Positions 13,891-23,033 of a stretch of 35,205 nucleotides of DNA are shown piece by piece. Source of the stretch: a candidate division FCPU426 bacterium (lineage in GTDB: Bacteria; Oederibacteriota; Muellerivitia; Muellerivitales; Muellerivitaceae); NCBI GenBank assembly GCA_030041545.1, contig JASHNQ010000098.1, positions 1 to 35,205 on the forward strand, written 5' to 3'. The notes under the pieces were generated by a model. The model had not been told where the DNA came from, ran no database searches, and saw nothing but the letters and a program-made list of their open reading frames with translations. A program made the position numbers and the translations under genes. Every line of letters begins with the position of its first letter. The stretch's first letter is position 1.

Positions 13891-14670
13891 ATGGGCCAGT
13901 ACTTGAACGTGGCGGTGGACGCAAAAGTGGCGACGGTGACGATCAACAACCCCCCGGTGAACGCCCTGGGGCCCGATGTGCTCAAGAACCTGGAAGCCAC
14001 CCTCGACGAGCTGGCGGGCCGCAAGGACGTCAAGGTGATCGTGCTAACGGGCACGGGCTCGGTTTTCGTGGCGGGCGCGGACATCAAGGCCATGGCCCAG
14101 ATCCAATCGGTGGCCGACGGCAAGAAAGCCGCCGGCGAGGGCCAGCGCATTTTCCTCAAGATCGCCCGCATGGAAAAACCCGTGATCGCGGCCATCAACG
14201 GCGTCTGCCTTGGCGGCGGCATGGAGCTGGCCATGGCCTGCCATATCCGCATGTGCTCCGACCGGGCCCGGCTGGGCCAGCCCGAGATCAACCTGGGAAT
14301 CATTCCCGGCTTCGGCGGCACCCAGCGCATGTCCCGCCTGGTGGGAAGGGGCAAGGCCACGGAATGGATGTTGACCGGGGACAACATCGCCCCCCAGGAC
14401 GCGAAGGCTGCGGGACTGGTGAACCACGTTTTGCCCGAATCCGAAGTGTTGCGGCAGGCCCAGGGCATGGCCAAAAAGATCGCCATGAAACCGGCCGTGG
14501 CCATCGCCCAAGCCTTGAAAGCCATCAACAACGGATTGGAACAACCCACCATGGATGCCGCCATGGGGGCGGAATTGGAGGGTTTCGGAAAGTGCTGCGA
14601 ATCGCCCGACATGCGGGAAGGCATCAAGGCCTTCGTGGAAAAACGGCAGCCGCAATTCACGGACCAGTGA
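13891..14670 (+). CDS. Enoyl-CoA hydratase (crotonase family)
   Basis: It hydrates trans-2-enoyl-CoA to 3-hydroxyacyl-CoA. The 259-aa product is the usual crotonase size. The oxyanion-hole segments are FVAGADIKAM (about residues 59-68) and GVCLGGGMELAMACH. Both hydratase glutamates are present, Glu112 and Glu132 (GQPEINLGIIPGFGGTQR), supporting hydratase rather than another crotonase reaction. ATG 13891 is chosen because GGAGG at 13881-13885 is ideally spaced; an in-frame TTG at 13879 would place that site inside the gene. Together with the dehydrogenase it reconstitutes the two activities of FadB from separate genes. Confidence 0.92.
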   Translation: MGQYLNVAVDAKVATVTINNPPVNALGPDVLKNLEATLDELAGRKDVKVIVLTGTGSVFVAGADIKAMAQIQSVADGKKAAGEGQRIFLKIARMEKPVIAAINGVCLGGGMELAMACHIRMCSDRARLGQPEINLGIIPGFGGTQRMSRLVGRGKATEWMLTGDNIAPQDAKAAGLVNHVLPESEVLRQAQGMAKKIAMKPAVAIAQALKAINNGLEQPTMDAAMGAELEGFGKCCESPDMREGIKAFVEKRQPQFTDQ

Positions 14671-14675
14671 ACGAT

Positions 14676-14745
14676 AGGTATCAGGTCGCAGGTGTCAGGA
14701 TTCAGCTTTTCGCCTTGCCGGAACCTGACGCCTGATACCTGACAA
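14676..14745. repeat. CAGGTATCAGG-family palindromic repeat
   Basis: AGGTATCAGG (14676-14685) pairs perfectly with CCTGATACCT (14731-14740). Inner words CAGGTGTCAGG (14690-14699) and CCTGACGCCTG (14724-14734) are near-complements. It fills the hydratase-patatin gap. Confidence 0.65.
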
Positions 14746-14766
14746 TTGATGCCTAGAGGAACTTCC

Positions 14767-15636
14767 ATGGCTAAGAAAACAACCAAACAAAATCCAAACT
14801 TTGTCACCCTGCGTGAACTCAAAAAATCAGCGGAGGAAGGCAAGTACCGGGTCGGCCTGGCGCTTTGCGGGGGCATCGCCTACGGGGTGGCCCAAATCGG
14901 GGTCTTGAAGGCGCTGGAGGAAGCGGGCATCAAGGTGGACTGCCTGGCCGGCACCAGCGCGGGGGCCATCATCGCGGCGGCCTATGCCTCCGGGCTTCCC
15001 GTTTCCCGCATCGAGGAAATCGGCATCAACACCAACTGGGGCGAGCTTTTTTCCTTCCGCCCCTCCCGCAAGGGCCTGGTTTCCTCGGGGCCCATCGAGA
15101 CCTACATCCAAAAATACCTGAAAGTGGACAACTTCGAACAGCTGAAGAAGCCCCTGGCGGTGGTGGCCACGGACATTTGCTCGGGCGACGAGGTCATCTT
15201 CACGCGCGGCGCCCTGGATAAGGCCGTGCGCGCCTCCTGCTCCATCCCCGGCATTTACAGCCCGGTGGAACTGGAGGGCCGACAGCTGGTGGACGGCGGC
15301 ATGGCCGAGAACGTCCCGGTCAGGGCCCTCAAGAGCCTGGGAGCGGACGTGGTGATCGCGGTCAACCTTTTCGGGCACCACCAAGTCTTCCCGCCGGCCT
15401 CCAATGTGTTCCAAATCCTCATGCGGGTCTGGTATTTTTTCGTGCGGGAGGAATCGGCCTGGCGGGAGCAAAGCGACATCGTGATCGAACCGGACCTGCG
15501 GCTTTTTGACCTCTTTGATTTCAGCGCGGGCAGGGAAATCATCGCCGCCGGCAAAAAGGAAGCCGAACGCCAGATGCCGAAGATCAAGCAGGTTATCCAA
15601 AGAAGGTTCTTCTTCCGCCCCGAAATCTACCGCTGA
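14767..15636 (+). CDS. Patatin-like phospholipase (RssA-type)
   Basis: Patatins are Ser-Asp dyad acyl hydrolases acting on lipids. The 289-aa product has the glycine-rich oxyanion segment LALCGGIAYGVAQIGVL (about residues 31-47), nucleophile Ser64 in GTSAG, and Asp176 in VDGGMAENVPV. No signal peptide is present, so it is cytoplasmic or membrane-associated. ATG 14767 follows AGAGGAAC and is preferred to an ATG at 14746 with no ribosome binding site. Lying next to beta-oxidation-type genes, it could release fatty acids for them, which is inference. The segment after 200 has an aromatic stretch (LMRVWYFFVREE) that may contact membranes. Confidence 0.88.
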   Translation: MAKKTTKQNPNFVTLRELKKSAEEGKYRVGLALCGGIAYGVAQIGVLKALEEAGIKVDCLAGTSAGAIIAAAYASGLPVSRIEEIGINTNWGELFSFRPSRKGLVSSGPIETYIQKYLKVDNFEQLKKPLAVVATDICSGDEVIFTRGALDKAVRASCSIPGIYSPVELEGRQLVDGGMAENVPVRALKSLGADVVIAVNLFGHHQVFPPASNVFQILMRVWYFFVREESAWREQSDIVIEPDLRLFDLFDFSAGREIIAAGKKEAERQMPKIKQVIQRRFFFRPEIYR

Positions 15637-15754
15637 ACCCCCAAAGGCTTTGGGCTCCCACCAACGCAAATGAGCGTCAAGTCACCCTCCTCTTGACCAC
15701 GAAAATCCGGGTTCATTGTTCGCGGGAAATCTTGGGGGCGATCCAGCTTTTTTC

Positions 15755-15783
15755 TTGCCGCAATCCTTGTTCCGGGGCATAAT
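15755..15783 (+). promoter_or_regulatory. Promoter of the HU gene
   Basis: TTGCCG (15755-15760), a 17-nt spacer, and CATAAT (15778-15783). It leaves a leader of about 40 nt before the HU start. The rest of the 15637-15827 spacer shows no gene. Confidence 0.5.
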
Positions 15784-15827
15784 TGTTACAAAATTTATTC
15801 TATCCGACAGCGGGCGGAGGTGGGGGA

Positions 15828-16100
15828 ATGACCAAAGACGAGTTGGTGGCCAAAGTCGCGGAGTCGACCGGAATCAAGAAAATCGATATCCATAAAGCTT
15901 TGGACGCAGTGATCAACACCATCATTCAAACCATCAAGGCCGGCGAGAAGGTGAATATCACGGGCCTGGGCATCTTCAAATTGAAGGACAAAAAGGCCCG
16001 CCTGGCCCGAAACCCCAAGACGGGCGAGTCCGTCCAGGTCCCGGCCAAAAGGGCGCCGAAGTTCCTAGCCTCCAAGAACTTCAAGGAAACCGTGAAGTAA
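15828..16100 (+). CDS. HU-family DNA-binding protein
   Basis: HU/IHF proteins bend and package DNA as dimers. The 90-aa product has the family layout: N-terminal helices (MTKDELVAKVAESTGIKKIDIHKALDAVINTI), the GEKVNITGLGIFKLKDKKARLARNP core and the DNA-inserting arm tip ARNPKTGE, ending in APKFLASKNFKETVK. ATG 15828 is chosen because the GGAGG at 15816-15820 fits it; an in-frame upstream ATA/TTG-type extension would cover the promoter. It has its own promoter and a terminator downstream, so it is a monocistronic unit. Confidence 0.94.
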   Translation: MTKDELVAKVAESTGIKKIDIHKALDAVINTIIQTIKAGEKVNITGLGIFKLKDKKARLARNPKTGESVQVPAKRAPKFLASKNFKETVK

Positions 16101-16130
16101 CCCCTTCCTTTCAAACGATTTAAGTTTCCA

Positions 16131-16159
16131 AACCGCTCCTCCCCGGGGGCGGTTTTTTT
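16131..16159 (+). terminator. Rho-independent terminator of the HU gene
   Basis: AACCGC (16131-16136) pairs with GCGGTT (16149-16154) around a C/G-rich inner part, and the arm runs straight into seven T residues (16153-16159). Confidence 0.75.
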
Positions 16160-16170
16160 GTTTCCAGCCC

Positions 16171-16199
16171 TTGACCCTTTCGGGAGGCTTTTTTATATT
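16171..16199 (+). promoter_or_regulatory. groESL promoter
   Basis: TTGACC (16171-16176), a 17-nt spacer, and TATATT (16194-16199). The CIRCE operator begins 8 nt downstream, covering the expected transcription start, so HrcA binding would block initiation. Confidence 0.75.
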
Positions 16200-16206
16200 A
16201 CCACCC

Positions 16207-16233
16207 CTAGCACTCAGCTTTTCGGAGTGCTAA
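16207..16233 (+). promoter_or_regulatory. CIRCE operator (HrcA binding site)
   Basis: CTAGCACTC, a 9-nt spacer, then GAGTGCTAA. This matches the CIRCE consensus TTAGCACTC-N9-GAGTGCTAA at 17 of 18 positions. HrcA represses chaperonin genes through this site in many bacteria (established knowledge); hrcA itself is not in this window. Confidence 0.93.
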
Positions 16234-16330
16234 AGTCACGCGGCATTCCGCCGCAAAGCCGAACCGATTTTGATTTTTTAACTTTTGGGACGGCACCAGC
16301 CGGCCCAAACAATTTTCAGGAGGTCGTTCC

Positions 16331-16621
16331 ATGAAATTTCGTCCGTTGCACGACCGCGTGTTGATCGAGCGGGTGGAGGAAGAAGAAAAGACCAAGACGG
16401 GCATCATCATCCCCGACGCGGCCCGCGAGAAGCAGCAAAAGGGAAAGATCATCGCCGTGGGCAAGGGCCGGGTGAACGAAAAGGGCGAGGTCCTCAAGCT
16501 GGACGTGAAGGAAGGGGACGTGGTCCTTTTCGAGAAGTATGGTGGCGAGGACATCAAGATGGACGGCAAGGAATACGTCATCTTGAAGGAAGAAAGCGTC
16601 ATCGGGGTCGTGGAGGGATGA
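16331..16621 (+). CDS. groES: Co-chaperonin GroES
   Basis: GroES caps the GroEL folding chamber as a heptamer. The 96-aa product is standard: MKFRPLHDRVLIERVEEEEKT at the start, the mobile loop TKTGIIIPDAAREK (about 20-33) with its hydrophobic GIII contact to GroEL, then GKVxxVGKG-like GKIIAVGKGR and the closing VILKEESVIGVVEG. AGGAGG precedes ATG 16331. It is the first gene of the CIRCE-controlled operon. The gap to groEL is unusually long (132 bp) and holds a palindromic repeat. Confidence 0.97.
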   Translation: MKFRPLHDRVLIERVEEEEKTKTGIIIPDAAREKQQKGKIIAVGKGRVNEKGEVLKLDVKEGDVVLFEKYGGEDIKMDGKEYVILKEESVIGVVEG

Positions 16622-16638
16622 TATCCAAACACAATCTA

Positions 16639-16719
16639 ACCACAAGCGCCTTCGGCGCCACGAAGTGAAATCACGATTTTTCTTCGTGCCCTTTGCGCGG
16701 CGCGAAACGCCATTGTGGT
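16639..16719. repeat. CACGAAG-family inverted repeat inside the groES-groEL operon
   Basis: ACCACAA (16639-16645) and TTGTGGT (16713-16719) are the outer arms; CACGAAG and CTTCGTG (near 16659-16688) are inner arms. A small hairpin GCGCC-TTC-GGCGC sits in the left arm, with a trinucleotide loop like the GAA/TTC hairpins elsewhere. The element lies in the transcribed spacer of a heat-shock operon. Confidence 0.65.
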
Positions 16720-16732
16720 GAAATCCTACTAA

Positions 16733-18391
<1,659 letters not shown>

Positions 18392-18437
18392 AAGCAGTCC
18401 ACGGCTCACGGCTGACAGTTTTCAGCAAGAATTTGGG

Positions 18438-18470
18438 AAGCCTCCGGCGGGAAACCGCCGGAGGCTTTTT
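18438..18470 (+). terminator. Rho-independent terminator after groEL
   Basis: A perfect 13-bp stem (AAGCCTCCGGCGG, 18438-18450, with CCGCCGGAGGCTT, 18455-18467), a GAAA tetraloop, and five T residues (18466-18470). Confidence 0.9.
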
Positions 18471-18509
18471 CGTTTTTAACAAAACTTTTTTGGGGGGGTG
18501 TTATGGGCT

Positions 18510-19700
18510 CTAAAGGTCACGGTTGCAGGTGGGGCTGGAATAAAGCGCCCCCGCGGCCTCGTAGGAATCCTTAACCTGGCCAGCGGGAAGTACCCGGATG
18601 AAGGTCATCAAGCCCCCCATGTTGGCCGGGGTGGTTTCGTTGCCCTCGCCCTGGGGACCGGGGTTGATCATGTGGTCCAGGATATGGCAGTGGAACATCC
18701 AGCAGCCGGGGTTATTGGCCGTAAAGGCGACGTCGGCGGTCTGGGAAGGCTCCAAGTCGATCGTATTGGCCTTGTAGGGATGCTCCAGGGGGTTCCCGTC
18801 CAAGGCCACCACCTGGAAGGTGTAGCCATGCAGGTGCATGACGTGCTGGTTCTCGGCGCTGGCGTTCACCAGCCGTAAAAGGACGCGGGCGCCCTTTGGA
18901 ACTCTCAACACCGGCGCCTCGGGAAAGGCCTTGCCATCCAGGGTGAAGACGTTCTCCTGGTCCACCCCGGCGATCTTGAAGGCCCCCATTTCGTAAATGG
19001 CCTCCACGTCATAGGGACGTGCCGTTTTTTCCGCCGGCTCCACGATCAGGATGCCGTGAAGGCCCATGTCCATTTGGAAACTATCGTTGAAATGGGTGTG
19101 GTAAAGATGGGTCCCCACCATCTGGGACGTGACCCTAAAGGCATAGGTGTGGCTGCCTCCCGGCGGAATGGGCTTCTGGGTGATGTCGGGCACCCCGTCC
19201 TCCGAGTTGGGGACCGCCAAGCCGTGCCAATGAACCGTTGTTTCCTGGGGGAGCTCGTTTTTGACGACGAACTTCACCTTGTCACCCACCTTGAGCCGGA
19301 TGATGGGGCCGGGGACTTGTTGGTTATAACCCCAGACCGTCATGCGGGCGGTGTTGTAGAGCTGCCAGATGAAGGTCGAGGCCGTCAGGTCAAATTCCTT
19401 GGTACCGTCCGGCAGTATCCGGGGTTGCATAGCCTTGCCGTGGAGGATGTCGTTGCAGGCCAGGTCCTGCCGGTTGATTTCCTTGCGGGGGATGAAGGGG
19501 TTGTCCAACTGGGAGTAAAGGACGACTTCGTCCGCGTCGGCACGATGGGGAATGGTGACCGCTGGTGTATTCGCAGGCGCAGCGGGGGACTGGGAGTGGA
19601 CCGCCCGGCCGATCAGGAAAGACGAGACCAAGCCAGCCGTGAACAGGGTTGGAAGGATCCAGCTTTTTATTTTTGAAAATTTTTTTTTGGAAGATTTCAT
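18510..19700 (-). CDS. Exported multicopper oxidase (laccase-like)
   Basis: Multicopper oxidases oxidise phenols or metal ions and reduce oxygen to water. The 396-aa product starts with a basic N-terminus and one hydrophobic signal/anchor (IKSWILPTLFTAGLVSSFLIG, about 11-31). All four copper-ligand blocks are present: HWHG (157-160), HTHF (201-204), HLHGYTF (289-295) and HCHILDHM (337-344), containing the type 1 ligands Cys338 and His343 plus the trinuclear-centre histidines. It is short for three-domain laccases and could be a two-domain type. ATG 19700 is preferred to an upstream GTG at 19751. Substrate (phenolics, Cu, Mn or Fe) is not decidable. It lies in a block of three exported enzymes beside the secretion operon. 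Confidence 0.9.
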   Translation of the reverse strand: MKSSKKKFSKIKSWILPTLFTAGLVSSFLIGRAVHSQSPAAPANTPAVTIPHRADADEVVLYSQLDNPFIPRKEINRQDLACNDILHGKAMQPRILPDGTKEFDLTASTFIWQLYNTARMTVWGYNQQVPGPIIRLKVGDKVKFVVKNELPQETTVHWHGLAVPNSEDGVPDITQKPIPPGGSHTYAFRVTSQMVGTHLYHTHFNDSFQMDMGLHGILIVEPAEKTARPYDVEAIYEMGAFKIAGVDQENVFTLDGKAFPEAPVLRVPKGARVLLRLVNASAENQHVMHLHGYTFQVVALDGNPLEHPYKANTIDLEPSQTADVAFTANNPGCWMFHCHILDHMINPGPQGEGNETTPANMGGLMTFIRVLPAGQVKDSYEAAGALYSSPTCNRDL

Positions 19701-19843
19701 CCCACTTTTCCGGCGCAGAGAGTCGGCGGCTAAAGGGAAGTTAAATAGCACTTATCCGATGGATTGGCCACGGGTTGGAAGTATCATCCGTGTTAAATTT
19801 GAACCTTCCCCCGGATGTCCAGGCCATCCGCAATATCCAAAAC

Positions 19844-19877
19844 AAAAAAAGCCCGCCTGGGAGGGCGGGCTTTTTTT
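19844..19877. terminator. Bidirectional-type terminator between the oxidase and phosphoesterase 1 genes
   Basis: Seven A residues, GCCCGCC (19851-19857), a 6-nt loop, GGCGGGC (19864-19870) and seven T residues. It can terminate on either strand. On the minus strand it would end the phosphoesterase 1 transcript before the oxidase gene, implying the oxidase has its own promoter. Confidence 0.85.
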
Positions 19878-19895
19878 GTAAAGGTCAAGCTTCGA

Positions 19896-21389
19896 TTAGA
19901 TAGGGTTGGCAACGGGGCGCCCCGTATTGGGGTCCAGGAACAAGGGGCTGGCGGGCTGGGCAGCGCTGAAATTGAACATTCCTTCCAGCGACCCGGCCAG
20001 GGCGTCGAAGGAATAATTCCCGATCCTTCCCAGGCTCCAGTTGTCCTCCACAAAGCGGAGGATGGAGGTTTGGTCCGTGATGTGGTGATCCACATAATTA
20101 TTCCGGGAATAGGGTGAAATCACCAGCAAGGGCAGCCGGGGCCCGTAACCAGCCCGGGACTCATACCCCCCCATGGGGTTGGCGGTGGATTCCCGGGTGA
20201 AGGAAGGGTCGACCGAGCTGCTGGACGTGTTGACCACCGGCGGGGCCTGATGGTCGTACCAGCCGTCCGAATCGTCATAGGTGACGAAGATGGCCATGTC
20301 CTTCCACTCGGGCGATTGCTCCAGGCGGTTGATGGTGTCCACCAAAAAGGCCTGTTCGCAGGCCGGGCTGGAATCGCCGGGATGCGCGGTCTGGGTGGGG
20401 TTGCCCTTCACGTAGCAGACGGCGGGCAGGTTGTGGGCGGCCAAGGCGGCCCACAGGTAGCTCAGGTCGTACTCGTGGTTGGCTTGGTCGGTTTTGCCGA
20501 TCATGGCCACGCTGGAAGGCGGCAGGTGGGCCGGGTTGGAGGTGGAAGCGTAGTATTGGAAGGGAGCGTAGTGGGGGTTGTACTGCAGCGTGGTCCCGGC
20601 GTTGCAGACGAAATTTTGGGTGGGATTGGCGAAGCCACCCACGAAAGAACCCCAGGTGATGTTCTTGGCGTTCAAGAGGTCCCCCATGTTCTTGCCCGTC
20701 ATGGCCACCGTGGCGCCGCTGGAATAATTGTCGAAGGCCGGGTCGATGTTGGCGATGACCGTGCCATTCAAAACCATGCCGGAAACGTTGGCCGGTACAG
20801 CCCCGTTGGTTTGGCCCGACACCAGGTTCAGGTGGCCCAGGCAGGTGGCCCCGAAGGTGGTGCCGAAATAATCGTCGCTCATGGCGAAGTTCTGGGCGTA
20901 ATTCCAGAGGGCGGTCACGATGCCGCCGTCATAATAGCCCATCACCTCGTAGGGGACGGTGCAGCCCGACCCCTCGGTATACTCGACGAACTCGTCCGCC
21001 GCGCCCTGGTCGTAAGCCTCCTGCTCGGACTTGTAGGCGTTGCTTTGGTTGCAGGTGTCCTCCTCGGTCAAGAGGAAAGGTTGGGCCGAGTTCTGGTTGT
21101 CGGTCAATAGGTCGTGGGTGAGGCCGTTGATCCTCGGGGTGCCTTCCTTGGGCCGGAAGACCACGTTCCCCGCCGAATCCTTGATGGCGCTGGGATAGGT
21201 CCCGAAGTAATGGTCGAAGGAGACATTCTCTTGGAATAGGATCACCACGTGCTTGATGGGCGTGGCGGTCTCCCCCGACGGGTCGGAATCGGCCACCGCC
21301 TGAACGGCGACCACGGTGAGGATGAAAAGGCCCGAAAACAGGAACGGCAGCCAATAGCGGGAAAAACCGGATTTCTCGTTTGCGTTCAT
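19896..21389 (-). CDS. Exported phosphoesterase 1 (PF04185, phospholipase C/acid phosphatase-like)
   Basis: The PF04185 family includes bacterial phospholipases C and AcpA-type acid phosphatases. The 497-aa product has an N-terminal signal/TM (YWLPFLFSGLFILTVVAVQAVA), then the hallmark TPIKHVVILFQENVSFDHYFGTYP with the E-N-x-S nucleophile/metal motif. Further on come DQGAADEFVEY, the H-x-Y-D-type block DQANHEYDLSYLWAAL, the metal-binding VTYDDSDGWYDHQAPP, and the closing GPRLPLLVISPYSRNNYVDHHITDQTSILRFVEDNW. The start ATG 21389 has AAGGAGG upstream. It is paralogous over its whole length to the gene upstream. Phospholipid or phosphate-monoester substrates cannot be told apart here. Even cysteines suggest disulfides outside the cytoplasm. 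Confidence 0.9.
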   Translation of the reverse strand: MNANEKSGFSRYWLPFLFSGLFILTVVAVQAVADSDPSGETATPIKHVVILFQENVSFDHYFGTYPSAIKDSAGNVVFRPKEGTPRINGLTHDLLTDNQNSAQPFLLTEEDTCNQSNAYKSEQEAYDQGAADEFVEYTEGSGCTVPYEVMGYYDGGIVTALWNYAQNFAMSDDYFGTTFGATCLGHLNLVSGQTNGAVPANVSGMVLNGTVIANIDPAFDNYSSGATVAMTGKNMGDLLNAKNITWGSFVGGFANPTQNFVCNAGTTLQYNPHYAPFQYYASTSNPAHLPPSSVAMIGKTDQANHEYDLSYLWAALAAHNLPAVCYVKGNPTQTAHPGDSSPACEQAFLVDTINRLEQSPEWKDMAIFVTYDDSDGWYDHQAPPVVNTSSSSVDPSFTRESTANPMGGYESRAGYGPRLPLLVISPYSRNNYVDHHITDQTSILRFVEDNWSLGRIGNYSFDALAGSLEGMFNFSAAQPASPLFLDPNTGRPVANPI

Positions 21390-21454
21390 GAAAGCCTCCT
21401 TCAAGGGCGCGGCTTGGGGTTGAGTGAAAATGAGGTTGGTTGAAAGATGAATTT

Positions 21455-21486
21455 TAAAAAAGGCCCGCTCTGGGGAGCGGGCCTTT
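21455..21486 (-). terminator. Terminator of phosphoesterase 2
   Basis: A perfect 12-bp stem: AAAGGCCCGCTC (21459-21470) with GAGCGGGCCTTT (21475-21486) around a 4-nt loop. On the minus strand it is followed by a T-run, so the two paralogues are probably separate transcription units. Confidence 0.8.
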
Positions 21487-21524
21487 CCCGACAAACAGGC
21501 TTTAAGACCCCAACTTCTTATTGG

Positions 21525-23033
21525 TTAAAGGGGACGGCCCGTATCCGGATTCAGGATCAACGTATCCATACGGGGTCCGTTCTCAAAGTCGAACATCCCG
21601 TTGAGGGATCCGGCAATGGCGTCATAGGAACCGTTGCCGATGCGGCCCAGGTCCCAGTTGTCCTCGATGAAACGCAGGACCGAGGTTTGATCCGTGATCC
21701 TGTGGTCCACATAGTTGTCCTTGGAATAGGGCGAAATAACCAGCAGGGGCAGGCGCGGCCCATAGCCCATGCGGCCCTGGAGCCCAGCCAGGGATGGAGG
21801 CGTGTCGGACTCGTAGGTGAAGGGATCGGCCGAGGTATGGGAGAAGTTCGCGACCGGCGGGGCCTGGTGGTCGTACCAGCCGTCCGAGTCGTCATAGCAA
21901 ATGATGATGGCCATGTCCTTCCATTCGGGCGACTGTTCCAGCTTGTTGATGGTGTCCACCACGAATTCCTGCTCGCAGGAGGGGCCCGAATAGCCGGCGT
22001 GGCCGTCCTGGTAGCCCGGGGCCTTCAGGTAGGAAACGGCCGGCAGGTTGTTGGCCGCCAGGGCGTTCCAGAAGTCCGTCAGGTCGTATTGGTGGTTGGC
22101 CTGGTCGGTATGGCCGATCATGGCCACGCTGGTGGGCAGCAGGTGGCTCAGGTTTTGAGTGGAGGAGAAATACTGGAACGGCTCGTGGTGGGGAATGTAG
22201 TCGGTTTCGGCCCCCTCGGGAGCGGTCGGACAGGTGTGGCTCTGGTTGACGTTGTCGAAGCCGCCCTGGAACCAGCCCCAGGTGATGTTTTTCTTGTTCA
22301 GCAGGTCCCCGACGTTGATCCCGAAGGTAACATAGCCGTTCTTCGTGGTGCTGGCGCCCAAATCGCCAGCGGGGTCGGCGTCATTGATCTGGGTACCGTT
22401 CACGTTGGAGCTCCCCAAGCCCACCCCCGCGATATAGGCGGTTTGGCCGCAGATCAAGTTCAAGGCGCCGGGGGTCGAAGGCCCGTAGCAGGTGTCGTAG
22501 GAATTGTCGTTCAAGGCGTAATTCTGGGCATAGTTCCACATGGCGGTGACGAGGCTAGCGTCGTAGTAGCCCATGACCTCATAAGGCACCGCGCATCCGG
22601 AACCTTCGGTGTATTCCACGAATTCATCGGCCGCCCCCTTGTCGTAGGCCTGCTGCTCCGGGGTGTAATTGTGGTCCTGGTCGCAAGTCGTGGAATCCGT
22701 GATGAGGAAAGGCTGGGCCGAATTCTGGTTATTGGTCAAAAGATCGTGCGTCAAACCGTTCACCTGCGGGGTGCCAGGCTTGGGTTTGAAAATCACCTGG
22801 CCGCTGGCATCCTTGATGACGCTGGGATAGGTCCCGAAGTAGTGGTCGAAGGAGATGTTCTCGTCAAAAATAACCACCACGTGCTTAATGGGCGTCGTCG
22901 TGTCGCCAAAGGGGCTTGAGGCGAAAACGCTCCCGACGGCCATGCCCATGAGCACAATCAATGACATGAACAAAAAAGGCATTAGTGGATTAAGACTGGT
23001 TTTCTTTTTTCTTTTTCTCGCCAAAACTTTCAT
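21525..23033 (-). CDS. Exported phosphoesterase 2 (PF04185), paralogue of the adjacent gene
   Basis: A 502-aa protein with a basic signal start (MKVLARKRKKKTSLNP) and hydrophobic core (FLFMSLIVLMGMAVGSVFA). It is followed by the same domain as phosphoesterase 1: TPIKHVVVIFDENISFDHYFGTYP, DKGAADEFVEYTEGSGC, DQANHQYDLTDFWNALAANNLPAV, CYDDSDGWYDHQAPP and YGPRLPLLVISPYSKDNYVDHRITDQTSVLRFIEDNWDLGRIG. The two paralogues differ mostly in the middle (about residues 200-290), which likely lines the substrate side, and in QEN versus DEN at the nucleophile motif. ATG 23033 has GGAGAAA about 9 nt upstream. The pair probably arose by tandem duplication with divergence in specificity. Confidence 0.9.
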   Translation of the reverse strand: MKVLARKRKKKTSLNPLMPFLFMSLIVLMGMAVGSVFASSPFGDTTTPIKHVVVIFDENISFDHYFGTYPSVIKDASGQVIFKPKPGTPQVNGLTHDLLTNNQNSAQPFLITDSTTCDQDHNYTPEQQAYDKGAADEFVEYTEGSGCAVPYEVMGYYDASLVTAMWNYAQNYALNDNSYDTCYGPSTPGALNLICGQTAYIAGVGLGSSNVNGTQINDADPAGDLGASTTKNGYVTFGINVGDLLNKKNITWGWFQGGFDNVNQSHTCPTAPEGAETDYIPHHEPFQYFSSTQNLSHLLPTSVAMIGHTDQANHQYDLTDFWNALAANNLPAVSYLKAPGYQDGHAGYSGPSCEQEFVVDTINKLEQSPEWKDMAIIICYDDSDGWYDHQAPPVANFSHTSADPFTYESDTPPSLAGLQGRMGYGPRLPLLVISPYSKDNYVDHRITDQTSVLRFIEDNWDLGRIGNGSYDAIAGSLNGMFDFENGPRMDTLILNPDTGRPL

